A DNA stretch of 47,154 nucleotides, taken from contig MAYW01000017.1 of the NCBI GenBank assembly GCA_001723765.1, positions 1 through 47,154 of the forward strand, read 5' to 3'. The DNA comes from Candidatus Scalindua rubra (GTDB lineage Bacteria; Planctomycetota; Brocadiia; Brocadiales; Scalinduaceae). Shown piece after piece: positions 25,899-34,422 of this stretch. Under the pieces are notes generated by a model. It saw nothing but the letters and a program-made list of their open reading frames with translations, was not told where the DNA came from and did not search any database. A program made the translations under genes and the position numbers. Each line of letters begins with the position of its first letter. Positions within the stretch are counted from its first letter, which is position 1.

Positions 25899-26208
25899 TG
25901 CTTACTCCTTTCAGAAATTCTTCTTTGTATTTTAACCAGTTTTCATTAATATCCCAATCTCCATAGGTCAAAGCACTCTCGAAACTTAGATTTAAAGTTC
26001 TTTTTGACTGTTTACCTTTTATATCATATTTGTCCATATGTGAAAAACCATGGGAACAATCATATCTTACTGCAACTCTCCACTCATTCTCTATCTTTAT
26101 CTCCAGTTGTACAGTGAAATATGTAACCTTGCCCTTTTGAGTTTCATGATAATGACGCTTTCTTACCCCATCATCAAAAATAACTACAAAATCAACTACT
26201 TTTGCCAT
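25891..26208 (-). CDS. small uncharacterised protein
   Basis: 105 residues. It has FVVIFDDGVRKRHYHETQKG, then WRVAVRYDCSHGFSHMDKYD, rich in His, Asp and aromatic residues and predicted mainly beta. I do not recognise a named function. First gene of a two-gene unit with 25635-25898. An inverted repeat (GAATAGG...CCTATTC, about 26245-26276) lies 37 bp upstream and could be regulatory. Confidence 0.7.
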   Translation of the reverse strand: MAKVVDFVVIFDDGVRKRHYHETQKGKVTYFTVQLEIKIENEWRVAVRYDCSHGFSHMDKYDIKGKQSKRTLNLSFESALTYGDWDINENWLKYKEEFLKGVSNE

Positions 26209-26522
26209 ATCATTATTTATATTTTATCATTCATTCCTTTGGCAGAATAGGAGGTTACACAAAACAACCTATTCTCTAAAAAGGAGTGCCATATCTCGAT
26301 AAGTAAAATATTTTAGGCAATACATGTTACAAAATCAAGCTATTTAATTATTTTCAAATATGCGTATAAGAAGGGTATGTTTTGTAATGGATGGAGAGTG
26401 GAGAGTGTAAGAATAATGAATGTTGAGAGGTCTAATACTAAAATATGGTAAATTGTCGAATGATAATAAGTAGCCTTTTTCCCCATCCAGAACCAAACAT
26501 AAGGGCTGTACCATCCAGTCGA
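26209..26522. other. intergenic region
   Basis: Apart from the GAATAGG/CCTATTC hairpin near 26245-26276 I see no gene or strong signal. Confidence 0.4.
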
Positions 26523-27158
26523 TTATTTGTTTAACACATTTTTTTTGAACAAGAGTAACCTGAACACATTACAAAATATTGGATAATTCTTGATAATCTC
26601 AAAGCCGTTTTTGTGAAACACAGCTATAAAATCTTTTATGCGATAATTATACTCGAAGACATTTTCATCACCGCGGAATAATTCAGCCAGATAAACAAAA
26701 GTCTTTCCCAAAAAAGAATCATGGTTTGGTTGAATTAGCAATACGTAGTTATTGCTTATTCGCATTAAATGCTGGGCATAAGGTTCAAAGTTCAAAAAAT
26801 GTTCAAGCATGCCATCGCTTGAAACCAGATCATATTTTTCAGTTACATCTTCAACTTTGCTTAAAACTACGTTTAAGCCTTTTTTTTTGCAAACAGAAAT
26901 GGCATGATTGGAAACATCTATACCGATACAATCGAAACCTTTCTCCATAAAGACCTCCAAAGTATAGCCCAGCCCACAGCCAACTTCTATTACCGTCTTA
27001 ATCTCAAGATCATTGATTGCTTTTACTAATATTTTTTTCTTGGCTTTGAACATCAAGCGGCTAAGGATGGTTACCCGTTCTGTTTCTTCAGAACCTTCCC
27101 ATCGTTTGTCCCATGTTCCATACAGTTCTTTATCCACACTTTTCATCTTTATAGTCAT
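26523..27158 (-). CDS. class I SAM-dependent methyltransferase
   Basis: 211 residues. The core motifs are VIEVGCGLGYTLEVF (motif I, about 56-70), FDCIGIDVSNHAI (motif II) and YDLVSSDGMLEHF (motif IV). The tail NHDSFLGKTFVYLAELF fits a sugar or lipid methyltransferase of glycan loci. Start ATG 27158, with ATG 27146 as alternative; neither has a clear ribosome binding site. Last gene of the long minus-strand series. Confidence 0.8.
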   Translation of the reverse strand: MTIKMKSVDKELYGTWDKRWEGSEETERVTILSRLMFKAKKKILVKAINDLEIKTVIEVGCGLGYTLEVFMEKGFDCIGIDVSNHAISVCKKKGLNVVLSKVEDVTEKYDLVSSDGMLEHFLNFEPYAQHLMRISNNYVLLIQPNHDSFLGKTFVYLAELFRGDENVFEYNYRIKDFIAVFHKNGFEIIKNYPIFCNVFRLLLFKKNVLNK

Positions 27159-27242
27159 TACTGAAATAGTTTTTATTATTAGACAAGATCAAACGCTCAT
27201 GCCATATTGTGGCACCACGAATCATGAAAACATGTCCTGTCG

Positions 27243-27330
27243 AAAGTCAGGATCAGATTCCCTGTTTCCTTGCCATGAGGGCTAAAACCACGGGAATGAC
27301 AGAAAGAGTAACAAAGGTGTCATTACCGAC
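27243..27330. repeat. GGGAATGACAGAAAGAGTAA repeat, copy 1
   Basis: 27291-27330 matches 28669-28707 almost base for base, ending in GTGTCATTMCCGA. Intergenic, with flanking fragments of TCCTGTCG/CAGGA palindromes. Confidence 0.75.
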
Positions 27331-27415
27331 TTTGATCGGTGATATGTTTTCGTGTTAAAAGGATTTTTTATTTTTATCCTGTAAATCTTATCTAATTTTT
27401 TAATTTTTACTATAT

Positions 27416-28405
27416 TTACTTTACCTTGGGATGAACTAACCCATACATCTCACCAATGGCATATCCAAAATGCTGAATGAGATAAACTAGCATAACATGC
27501 AATACCAGGGTGGGAGAGCCTCTTTTTAAACATAAAGATAGAGAAAAACAAAAGAGAACAGGGAGATAAAGTATTGACAAGGAGAAAATCCTCGAGAAAG
27601 GCATCAATAATATTGAAAATATTGTAGCAATGAAAAGCAAAGGTAAGACAAAAGAGATATTCCACATTTGAGGGTAGCGTTTTAGAAGTCTTGCCCGTCC
27701 CTTTCCATAACGAAACATATTCTTTAGCCAGGTCTTCGGAGTAGGGCGCATTTTATGCCAGACAAAGGAATATGGAATAAACAAAAACCTGTAGCCTGCA
27801 GAAAACAACCTGAAATTAATGTCCGCATCTTCTGCCTCACTGATCAGTGATTCATCGTAATACCCGATGTCTATTATCTTCTGCTTGTTGTACAACACGT
27901 TCAGGTTGGATAAGCTGGAAACATATGTTGGTTGTTTAAATCGCCTTCCCTGCACACTGCCGAAACTGCCGATGTATGAATCCAGTGCAGTTCCTATTGC
28001 CAGCAAAAAGTTGTTTGCATCTTTCGGAGGAATGTTAGTACCACCAACAGCAATCACGTTTTCATCTTTTAGTCGAATATTCTGGTATTGCTCGACTAAG
28101 GTTTCCAACCAATCCTGTGGCGCCTCACAGTCTCCGTCAATAAATGCGACATAATCAAATTGTGAGGCTTTTAATCCTGCATTTCTACCGGCGGCAGTAC
28201 CTTTCTTTGGTTCAACTGCAAGTTTGACATTGGGATATGTATTCAAGAACTCTTTTACAATTGACTGTGTTCTATCTTTTGAACCACCATCAACCACTAT
28301 GATTTCGTATTTATCCTTCACATATGTCTGGTGAACAAGAGTGTTTAAACACTCTTGAATATTTTTCTCTTCGTTATAACAAGTTACTATTACTGATACA
28401 TTCAT
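27416..28405 (-). CDS. GT2 glycosyltransferase with C-terminal membrane segments
   Basis: 329 residues. The GT-A domain starts MNVSVIVTCYNEEKNIQECL, then EIIVVDGGSKDRT and YVAFIDGDCEAPQDWL (DGD metal/nucleotide site). Residues about 185-205 have ISEAEDADINFRLFSAGYRF, the ED acceptor-base motif. Residues about 250-315 form two to three hydrophobic helices, so it is membrane-anchored like polyprenyl-phosphate or extending glycosyltransferases. AAGGGAG lies seven bases before ATG 28405. Confidence 0.9.
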   Translation of the reverse strand: MNVSVIVTCYNEEKNIQECLNTLVHQTYVKDKYEIIVVDGGSKDRTQSIVKEFLNTYPNVKLAVEPKKGTAAGRNAGLKASQFDYVAFIDGDCEAPQDWLETLVEQYQNIRLKDENVIAVGGTNIPPKDANNFLLAIGTALDSYIGSFGSVQGRRFKQPTYVSSLSNLNVLYNKQKIIDIGYYDESLISEAEDADINFRLFSAGYRFLFIPYSFVWHKMRPTPKTWLKNMFRYGKGRARLLKRYPQMWNISFVLPLLFIATIFSILLMPFSRIFSLSILYLPVLFCFSLSLCLKRGSPTLVLHVMLVYLIQHFGYAIGEMYGLVHPKVK

Positions 28406-28437
28406 AAATTAGCTCCCTTCTGTCGCTAATTTATCAT

Positions 28438-28454
28438 ATTTTGCTTCGCAAAAT
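28438..28454. repeat. ATTTTGCTTCGCAAAAT hairpin
   Basis: Perfect 7-bp stem, same sequence as the hairpin at 15353-15371. Confidence 0.7.
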
Positions 28455-28549
28455 AAATTTACAAAAAAGCGAGTATAATTTCTATTAGTATGCAGAATAT
28501 CCATAACTTTTTAATTAAACTTTCATGACCTTAAAGGGTCACACAAAGT

Positions 28550-28747
28550 ATGAAAATTATAGATTCCCTGTATGCCCGCCCGGATGAATCCGTTCGCCAG
28601 CCTGACAAGGCTGTTCTGGCGGGGACGGGCTTCCCAAGTAGGTATTCCTCAGAGCTAAGCTCTGCTTTGCGGGAATGACAGAAAGAGTAACAAAGTGTCA
28701 TTCCCGACGTGCCCTGAACCACGATGGTACAGGGCTAGATCGGGAAT
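28550..28747. repeat. composite repeat block
   Basis: Includes an inverted repeat GCCCGCC...GGGACGGGC at 28574-28630, the GGGAATGACAGAAAGAGTAA unit at 28669-28707, and an interrupted palindrome ATTCCCGA...TCGGGAAT with an inner GCCCTG/CAGGGC stem at 28700-28747. No coding potential. It fills most of the 437-bp gap between genes. Confidence 0.75.
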
Positions 28748-28842
28748 CTATTTTCATAGCAAACAAGGAATATTTTAAAAACTTCTTTGACTGTATTAAA
28801 AGTATTTTATCCTGTCCATCCTGTAAATCCTGTCTGATTTAA

Positions 28843-30303
28843 TTAGCTGCTCCTGGCAAGTTGGCCTTTAAATAGCTTAGAGAAAAACACAATGGCCGAC
28901 TTGTAAGTCCGATATCCTTCCGAAGGATTTATAATTGCCTGCCGTAATTTCGATAGAATATAGAGAGGACGTAAATGATACTTTTTCAGGTAATAATCAC
29001 ATAAACTGACCATATCTTTGGAGGATAATTCAGGCGTATTTAAGACACAGTTGTGCAGGCCTTCTTCCGTAAGCCACTGTGAAAAATCATCAGTTTTGAC
29101 ATACCCGTTTCTTTTAGCCCAGTCAAAGGCCTCTGTGCCTGGATAAACATAAAGCGGGTAAAACTGCATACTGTCACAGCTTATTTTCTTGGCAAATTCG
29201 TAACTCTCTGCTAATGTTTCTCTGGTATCACCTGGATTACCGACCATGATACAACCGTGCACAAGAATCCCAGCCCTTTTAGCATCTTTAGCAAACTGGT
29301 AATACTGCTCTATTCTTTCACCCTTATGCATATTGTCCAATACGTTCTGACTACCGCTTTCAAACCCTGCTGTCACTAAACGGCAACCTGCCTCTTTCAT
29401 TAATTTCAATAGATTATAGTCTAAATCTCCCCGAACGTTACAATACCATTTTATCTTTACATTTCGTTCGATTAACAACTCGCATATCCTTCTGACGTGA
29501 TTGCGATTGACGGTAAAACAGTCATCTTCAATGCCAATTTCTCTGACTTCGGGAAAATTGTGTGAGATGTATTCAAACTCATCAACTACATTTTCTGCAG
29601 AACGTATGCGATATTTTCTATCATGAAATACTTGTGGATAGACACAGAAAAAACATTTAAAAGGACAGCCCCTACCCGTAATGATCATCATCATAGGATA
29701 ACTTGCGGCTGCAAAAAAATAATTTCTATAATTCAAATGTTTTTTATAAACAGTAGAAACAAAAGGTATATCATCTAAGTCCTCAATCTTGTCCCTATTT
29801 CTGTTTTTGAATATCTTATTACTGTTTTTGAAAACGAGTCCGTCAACATTATCCAAGGGCTGGTTGTTTTCAAGCGCACTTGCTAAATCTCGAATAGTAT
29901 AATCATACTCGCCTACGGCTATGGCATCTATACTATCGCTCAGATTGAGTGTGTCTTCAGGCATTGCAGAAGGGTGTGTGCCCACCAGTACAGAAAAGGC
30001 CTTTGGGTATTTTTCTTTGATCTTTTCAGTTACGCGAATATCGTTATAGATACTGGGAGTACTGGTATCGACAATTGCCAGATCGGGGACAAAATCACCC
30101 ATTCTGTCAAAGATTTGATCAAGGTTAAACCCATCTGCCGGAGCATCGAAAAACATAACATTATGTCCGGCCTGTTCTGCCACTCCAACTGTATATGCCA
30201 ACCAGATGGGATAATAAAGCGTCCCACCCTTTGTAACTGCCGGGCTTCTGGATGTACGCGAAAAACGGCCTATAAAGGGTGGATTTAAAAACAGAATATT
30301 CAT
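28843..30303 (-). CDS. radical SAM protein with B12-binding-like N-terminal domain
   Basis: 486 residues. The N-terminal Rossmann domain (1-150) has PIWLAYTVGVAEQAGHNVMF, LVGTHPSAMPE and IAVGEYDYT; the DxHxxG cobalamin motif is replaced by DAPADG. Cluster cysteines are C213, C217 and C220 in GRGCPFKCFFC. The barrel has TAGFESGSQNVLDNM and CIMVGNPGDT. A C-terminal helical extension follows. The DAPADG/ADG-type N-terminus is shared with radical SAM enzymes of lipid and glycan loci. Reaction unknown. Confidence 0.85.
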   Translation of the reverse strand: MNILFLNPPFIGRFSRTSRSPAVTKGGTLYYPIWLAYTVGVAEQAGHNVMFFDAPADGFNLDQIFDRMGDFVPDLAIVDTSTPSIYNDIRVTEKIKEKYPKAFSVLVGTHPSAMPEDTLNLSDSIDAIAVGEYDYTIRDLASALENNQPLDNVDGLVFKNSNKIFKNRNRDKIEDLDDIPFVSTVYKKHLNYRNYFFAAASYPMMMIITGRGCPFKCFFCVYPQVFHDRKYRIRSAENVVDEFEYISHNFPEVREIGIEDDCFTVNRNHVRRICELLIERNVKIKWYCNVRGDLDYNLLKLMKEAGCRLVTAGFESGSQNVLDNMHKGERIEQYYQFAKDAKRAGILVHGCIMVGNPGDTRETLAESYEFAKKISCDSMQFYPLYVYPGTEAFDWAKRNGYVKTDDFSQWLTEEGLHNCVLNTPELSSKDMVSLCDYYLKKYHLRPLYILSKLRQAIINPSEGYRTYKSAIVFFSKLFKGQLARSS

Positions 30304-30314
30304 ACAATATTTGC

Positions 30315-30674
30315 TTAATTATTCATAGCATGAAGTTCAGGGATTCCACTGTCCATGCTAAAATTAATTGTGTCTACTCCGAGCTCGGCACATCTTTTTG
30401 CTTTTTTATCATCAATGATGTATCCATTTGTTGATATTATTACTTGGTTGTATTTCGGGCGGCAGGCCTCTATAATTTTATCCCAATCTTTTGTAACGAA
30501 TGGTTCTCCACCTTCAAGGCCGAAGGTGGTAGCGCCAAGTTGCATAGCCTCCTTTACAACTTTTTTATAGTCTTCTGGAGTCATTTCCTTGCGTTTGCTG
30601 GTTTCATCAATCCTTGCGCAGAGACAGTGATTGCAGGTAAAATTACATTTGTAGGTTCCCGCGAATTCAAGTCC
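30315..30674 (-). pseudogene. internally deleted copy of the adjacent radical SAM/SPASM gene
   Basis: Reads LEFAGTYKCNFTCNHCLCAR through DTINFSMDSGIPELH, nearly identical to residues about 105-215 of the 31423-32709 product. It then jumps straight to the last codons (AMNN). There is no start codon for the cysteine-containing part; the first internal ATG (30584) lies after the cluster cysteines. The junction lies in the short direct repeat TTCAGGG present at both ends of the missing ~600 bp. Not functional. Confidence 0.85.
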
Positions 30675-30689
30675 ACTAATTTATTTGGA

Positions 30690-31259
30690 TTAATTTACCT
30701 TCATTATTGACGCTAATGAAAGATAGTATCTATTATAGTCAAATTTTATGATTTCAGTATTACATCTTTTTGCATATGACCTTAACATTGACTTGGAGAA
30801 TAACGCCATTCGTGGAGCCATAACACCATCCATAAAAATAGTCTTTCCACTTTGGTCATCCAAAAATTGTTTATATATCAAATAAGCAAATGGTTGAAAG
30901 AATATTTTTGAGATTGGGTAAATATAATCTATGATACTTTTGCTCCAATTCCAATAAATGTAGCGTATTGGATATGCTGCCTTATAAATAATGTAATAAT
31001 ACGGATTAAACTTATTAGTTACATTTAGAAAAATGTATCCCGAAGGCTTAGTTATTCTAACCAATTCCTTAAAAGCTAAAAAAGGGTCGCTTGTAACATT
31101 AATAACACCATTACATACTGTAAAATCAGATATGTGATCTTCTAACTCCAAATTTGTTACACTACCACAGATAGCCTTATAACCCTTTCTTTTTAAGATT
31201 TCGACATTTGTTGGGGACAAATCTACACCCGTTATTTGAAATTTGTGATTTAACCACAT
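30690..31259 (-). pseudogene. methyltransferase lacking its N-terminal SAM-binding motif
   Basis: 189 codons from ATG 31259: FQITGVDLSPTNVEILKRKG (motif II), then ISDFTVCNGVINVTSDPF and ELVRITKPSGYIFLNV. The glycine-rich motif I is absent. Upstream codons remain open to about 31342 and read SCTFAKLYENM, which looks like the tail of motif I, but no start codon and no GCG remain. The gene is therefore beheaded. It lies between the intact radical SAM gene and its deleted copy, so it was probably damaged in that rearrangement. Confidence 0.7.
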
Positions 31260-31422
31260 ATTTTCATATAACTTAGCAAAAGTGCAGCTTAAAAACTTTG
31301 CTAAAAAAGGTTTTACACATTTGTAGTACAGATTATTATTTTCTCAGTTAGTTCTTTGTATTTTGCATCACTATGATTTGTTTTCATCTGTGTTTATCTG
31401 TGTCCAAAATTGAAAATACTAT

Positions 31423-32709
31423 TTAATTATTCATAGCATGAAGTTCAGGGTATACGATTTTATTGTTTTTCTTTTCGTAATCTTTTATAGCCTCTGTTAA
31501 TTCATCAATCGACAGATAACCTTTTTCGTTCAGTTTATTGTAATAGATTTCCATAAAGTCAGGATCATCTGCAAGGAAACAAGAATGGTAGCTACCAAAT
31601 GGTGTCTTTTTTAATGCCCTTTCTCTAATTACGTCAAGAGGTTCCTCAAGGACATTTCCAAAATAAATGTGCATGTTTGCACAGTTCATAACATCGCCAT
31701 AAGGTGTGAAGTTAATCATCTCTTTTGTTCCTGGACATCCGAACTGCTTTCCGTAGTTATAATTGAGGTGGCGTTGGACATAGTTGTATGGCTCGATAAT
31801 CTTTTCATACGCCTGAAGGTCTTCTTTACTAAGCATAACGTCTTTATCTTTGAAGTTTCCAACGCCCTTTGCAAGAAGAGTATTAACTAGTACTTTCTCC
31901 TTCTCTGCAAACTCTAACAATTTTCTAAACCCATCAGTATAAATATTTCCTTTATGTACGACCGTGTTTATAATCACCTTAATTTTATATTTCTTACACA
32001 ACCTGATACCTTGAACAACTTGCTCAAAGCTTCCCCTTTTTCTCCTAAAGGCATCATGGAGTTCAGGGATACCACTGTCCATGCTAAAATTAATTGTGTC
32101 TACTCCGAGCTCGGCACATCTTTTTGCTTTTTTGTCATCAAAAAGGTAACCGTTTGTTGATATTATTACGTGGTTGTATTTTGGGCGGCAGGCTTCTATG
32201 ATTTTACCCCAATCTTTTGTAACAAAGGGTTCTCCACCTTCAAGGCCAAAGGTAGTGGCGCCAAGTTTCATCGCCTCGTTTACTACTCTTTTATAATCTT
32301 CTGGGGCCATTTCTTTGCGTTTGCTAGTTTCATCAATTCTTGCGCAGAGACAGTGATTGCAGGTAAAATTACACTTATAGGTACCTGCGAACTCAAGTCC
32401 TCTCAAAACATGCTTTTTGATACCAAACAAATTGTATAATTTTCCCAGCAATACATTCCTTGCCAGCCTGAAAGGATATAGTGGCTTATTCCAATGAATT
32501 CCATAATGGAATCTGATCTTCCACAGAATAAGGTATTTAATAAAAGGTCTTGCCTTTTTTGTTACTTTAATCTCCTTTTTTTTTGACTGCTCTTCTGCCT
32601 CCTCAAGTAATTTTTTCAGATGTTCTTCTTCTTCGGATGTCCTGCAGACAGCTTTCATATCCTCTTCTTTTGTACTAAAAACCGAAACTTTTTCTTCTAT
32701 TGTTAACAT
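31423..32709 (-). CDS. radical SAM/SPASM-type protein
   Basis: 428 residues. Residues about 12-50 form a highly charged probable coiled coil. The cluster motif is CNFTCNHC with C113, C117 and C120, and LGATTFGLEGGEPF supplies the GGEP SAM-binding motif. The C-terminal part has FGCPGTKEMINFTPYGDVMNCANMH and a later Cys (HSCFLADD), consistent with an auxiliary-cluster SPASM-like domain. GGAGG lies six bases before ATG 32709. A truncated copy lies downstream at 30315-30674. Substrate unknown. Confidence 0.9.
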   Translation of the reverse strand: MLTIEEKVSVFSTKEEDMKAVCRTSEEEEHLKKLLEEAEEQSKKKEIKVTKKARPFIKYLILWKIRFHYGIHWNKPLYPFRLARNVLLGKLYNLFGIKKHVLRGLEFAGTYKCNFTCNHCLCARIDETSKRKEMAPEDYKRVVNEAMKLGATTFGLEGGEPFVTKDWGKIIEACRPKYNHVIISTNGYLFDDKKAKRCAELGVDTINFSMDSGIPELHDAFRRKRGSFEQVVQGIRLCKKYKIKVIINTVVHKGNIYTDGFRKLLEFAEKEKVLVNTLLAKGVGNFKDKDVMLSKEDLQAYEKIIEPYNYVQRHLNYNYGKQFGCPGTKEMINFTPYGDVMNCANMHIYFGNVLEEPLDVIRERALKKTPFGSYHSCFLADDPDFMEIYYNKLNEKGYLSIDELTEAIKDYEKKNNKIVYPELHAMNN

Positions 32710-32727
32710 ATTGATCCTCCTTTACAT

Positions 32728-33362
32728 TTATATCCAACCTTTAAACCAAAAATAAACAATTGCTCCGTATTCTCTTAAAATTTCTAAAATGAATCTTGTC
32801 CTTAGTGTAGCATGAAAAATACTCTTTTCGTAACATGGGACTGGTGCCGGATAGACATCAACTCCCAGTTTTTTACAAATAGCTAGACTCCTGTACATAT
32901 GATAGGAAGATGTTACTAAGAGGGAATTATTTACGTTTTGTTCTTTTAATATTGTCATTATGTTTTTAATATTTTCATATGTGTTTTGAGAATTACCTTC
33001 GGTGATGATACTTTTTTGTTAATACCAATTTCGATCATAAATTTTTTCATTATTTCAGCTACAGACGGCATTCCTTTTTTTAGAGCACCTCCGCATATAA
33101 TTATTTTATCAGCATAACCCTGATTGTATAAACTAGCCGCATGGAGCATCCTTTGATACGTGTTTCTTTCAAATATGTTTTCAGTATAATTTGCCGAAGA
33201 AAGTAGGATAATGGCATCTGCTTTCTTAGCGTCTGATTTTACCTCCAGTATTGCATATAAATAATTTGTTATAGGTGTAAAAATAAAAGACAGAGCGATT
33301 ATGTTTAAACCTAGCAAGAAATAAAATAATATCTTGTGGTTTATGATTCTATTATTTAACAT
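32728..33362 (-). pseudogene. DUF218/SanA-YdcF-like membrane protein, frameshifted
   Basis: The frame from ATG 33362 encodes a membrane helix (FYFLLGLNIIALSFIF), then ADAIILLSSANY, RMLHAASLYNQGYADKIIICGG and MKKFMIEIGINKK. After six T (plus strand 33012-33017) it goes out of frame. The -1 frame continues as IITEGNSQNTYENIKNIMTI, then LLVTSSYHMYRSLAICKKLG, the conserved end of the DUF218 domain. One extra base in the homopolymer restores a ~210-residue protein. This is either a sequencing error, slippage-dependent expression or a real mutation. The family acts in envelope polysaccharide metabolism. Confidence 0.8.
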
Positions 33363-34392
33363 ATGCAAAAGTACCTATGATGTTTGCCCATTTTTCTTTT
33401 AAACTAGTTCCTCCTCTACAAATCTGACATGTTTTAGTAGGCATCCGATTACCTCTTAGTTGTTCGGCATAAGACACAGCTTTTTCACCTGACAAAATTT
33501 TAATAATATCTTTTTCTTTAAAAATGTTTCCTATAATATTCTTAACATCAAAATCAGCACAGCATACTGATACATCTCCATTCCAGTAAATGGCAAAGTG
33601 AGTACGCATCCCGAAACATGAACCATATTTAGATGGATAACACGTTGAGGAATTTTCATACTTTTCAACAGATGTTGTCCAACTGCTAAGCCCATCAAAC
33701 CGAACACTTATTCCTTCCGTAACAGGTATCCTATCAACGTTACTTAAATGAGAAGAAATCCCCCGTGTGTAATCATCATATGATGGTAAGTTTGTGTTTA
33801 ATAACCTGGAAAATTTATTAAAAAAATCATTCAATAATTTGGTATTAATAAAATCGATAGTGTTAACGTCTAATATATATCTGGAATAATAAGTTTCTTT
33901 GAAAAAAGCCAACTCAATTTCTGTATTATAATTTGATTTATGCACCGTTTCGACGAGTTTGAGTATTGAATTGATGTATTTTGCATAATCAATATCTGAT
34001 GCAAGACTCATCTTGTTTTTAATATGGTCTGATATTCGAAAACTAACAGTAATTTTATCTAAATTGCTTTCAAGCAATTCATCGATGAAAGATTGCTTGG
34101 CGAATTTACTTGCATTAGTAGTTAGCACAACTTTAAAGTGAGTATTCTTTTTTATAAATGAAATCATCTTTATTAAATCTGGATGTAAAGTTGGTTCTCC
34201 AATTCCGGCCAATGCTATCTCTTCTAAGAAGTCAGCAGAATTTAGATTTAAAATCATTTTCTCGAACTGTTCATAATCCATCATGCCTTTTTCTCTAGAC
34301 ATAGCATGTCTTGGACAGAACCAACAGTTAAAGTTACAATGATTGGTTAATTCAATATTTACTTCAGTGAATCTAGTGTCGTTAAAATACAT
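33352..34392 (-). CDS. radical SAM protein with C-terminal SPASM-like cysteines
   Basis: 346 residues. VNIELTNHCNFNCWFCPRH has cluster cysteines C19, C23 and C26. EIALAGIGEPTLHPDL supplies the GEP motif. C-terminal Cys residues in YPSKYGSCFGMR, NGDVSVCCADFD and KTCQICRGG suggest a SPASM/twitch auxiliary cluster. ATG 34392. The 3' end overlaps the DUF218 gene by 11 bp. Reaction unknown; similar proteins accompany polysaccharide loci. Confidence 0.85.
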   Translation of the reverse strand: MYFNDTRFTEVNIELTNHCNFNCWFCPRHAMSREKGMMDYEQFEKMILNLNSADFLEEIALAGIGEPTLHPDLIKMISFIKKNTHFKVVLTTNASKFAKQSFIDELLESNLDKITVSFRISDHIKNKMSLASDIDYAKYINSILKLVETVHKSNYNTEIELAFFKETYYSRYILDVNTIDFINTKLLNDFFNKFSRLLNTNLPSYDDYTRGISSHLSNVDRIPVTEGISVRFDGLSSWTTSVEKYENSSTCYPSKYGSCFGMRTHFAIYWNGDVSVCCADFDVKNIIGNIFKEKDIIKILSGEKAVSYAEQLRGNRMPTKTCQICRGGTSLKEKWANIIGTFAYVK

Positions 34393-34422
34393 TTAGAGAA
34401 ATAATTATTAATTTATAAAATG

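Noticed and set aside
28843-30303. Ladderane-lipid biosynthesis genes
   Set aside because: Radical SAM enzymes are compatible with that idea in anammox bacteria, but no fatty-acid synthesis gene is present in the window.
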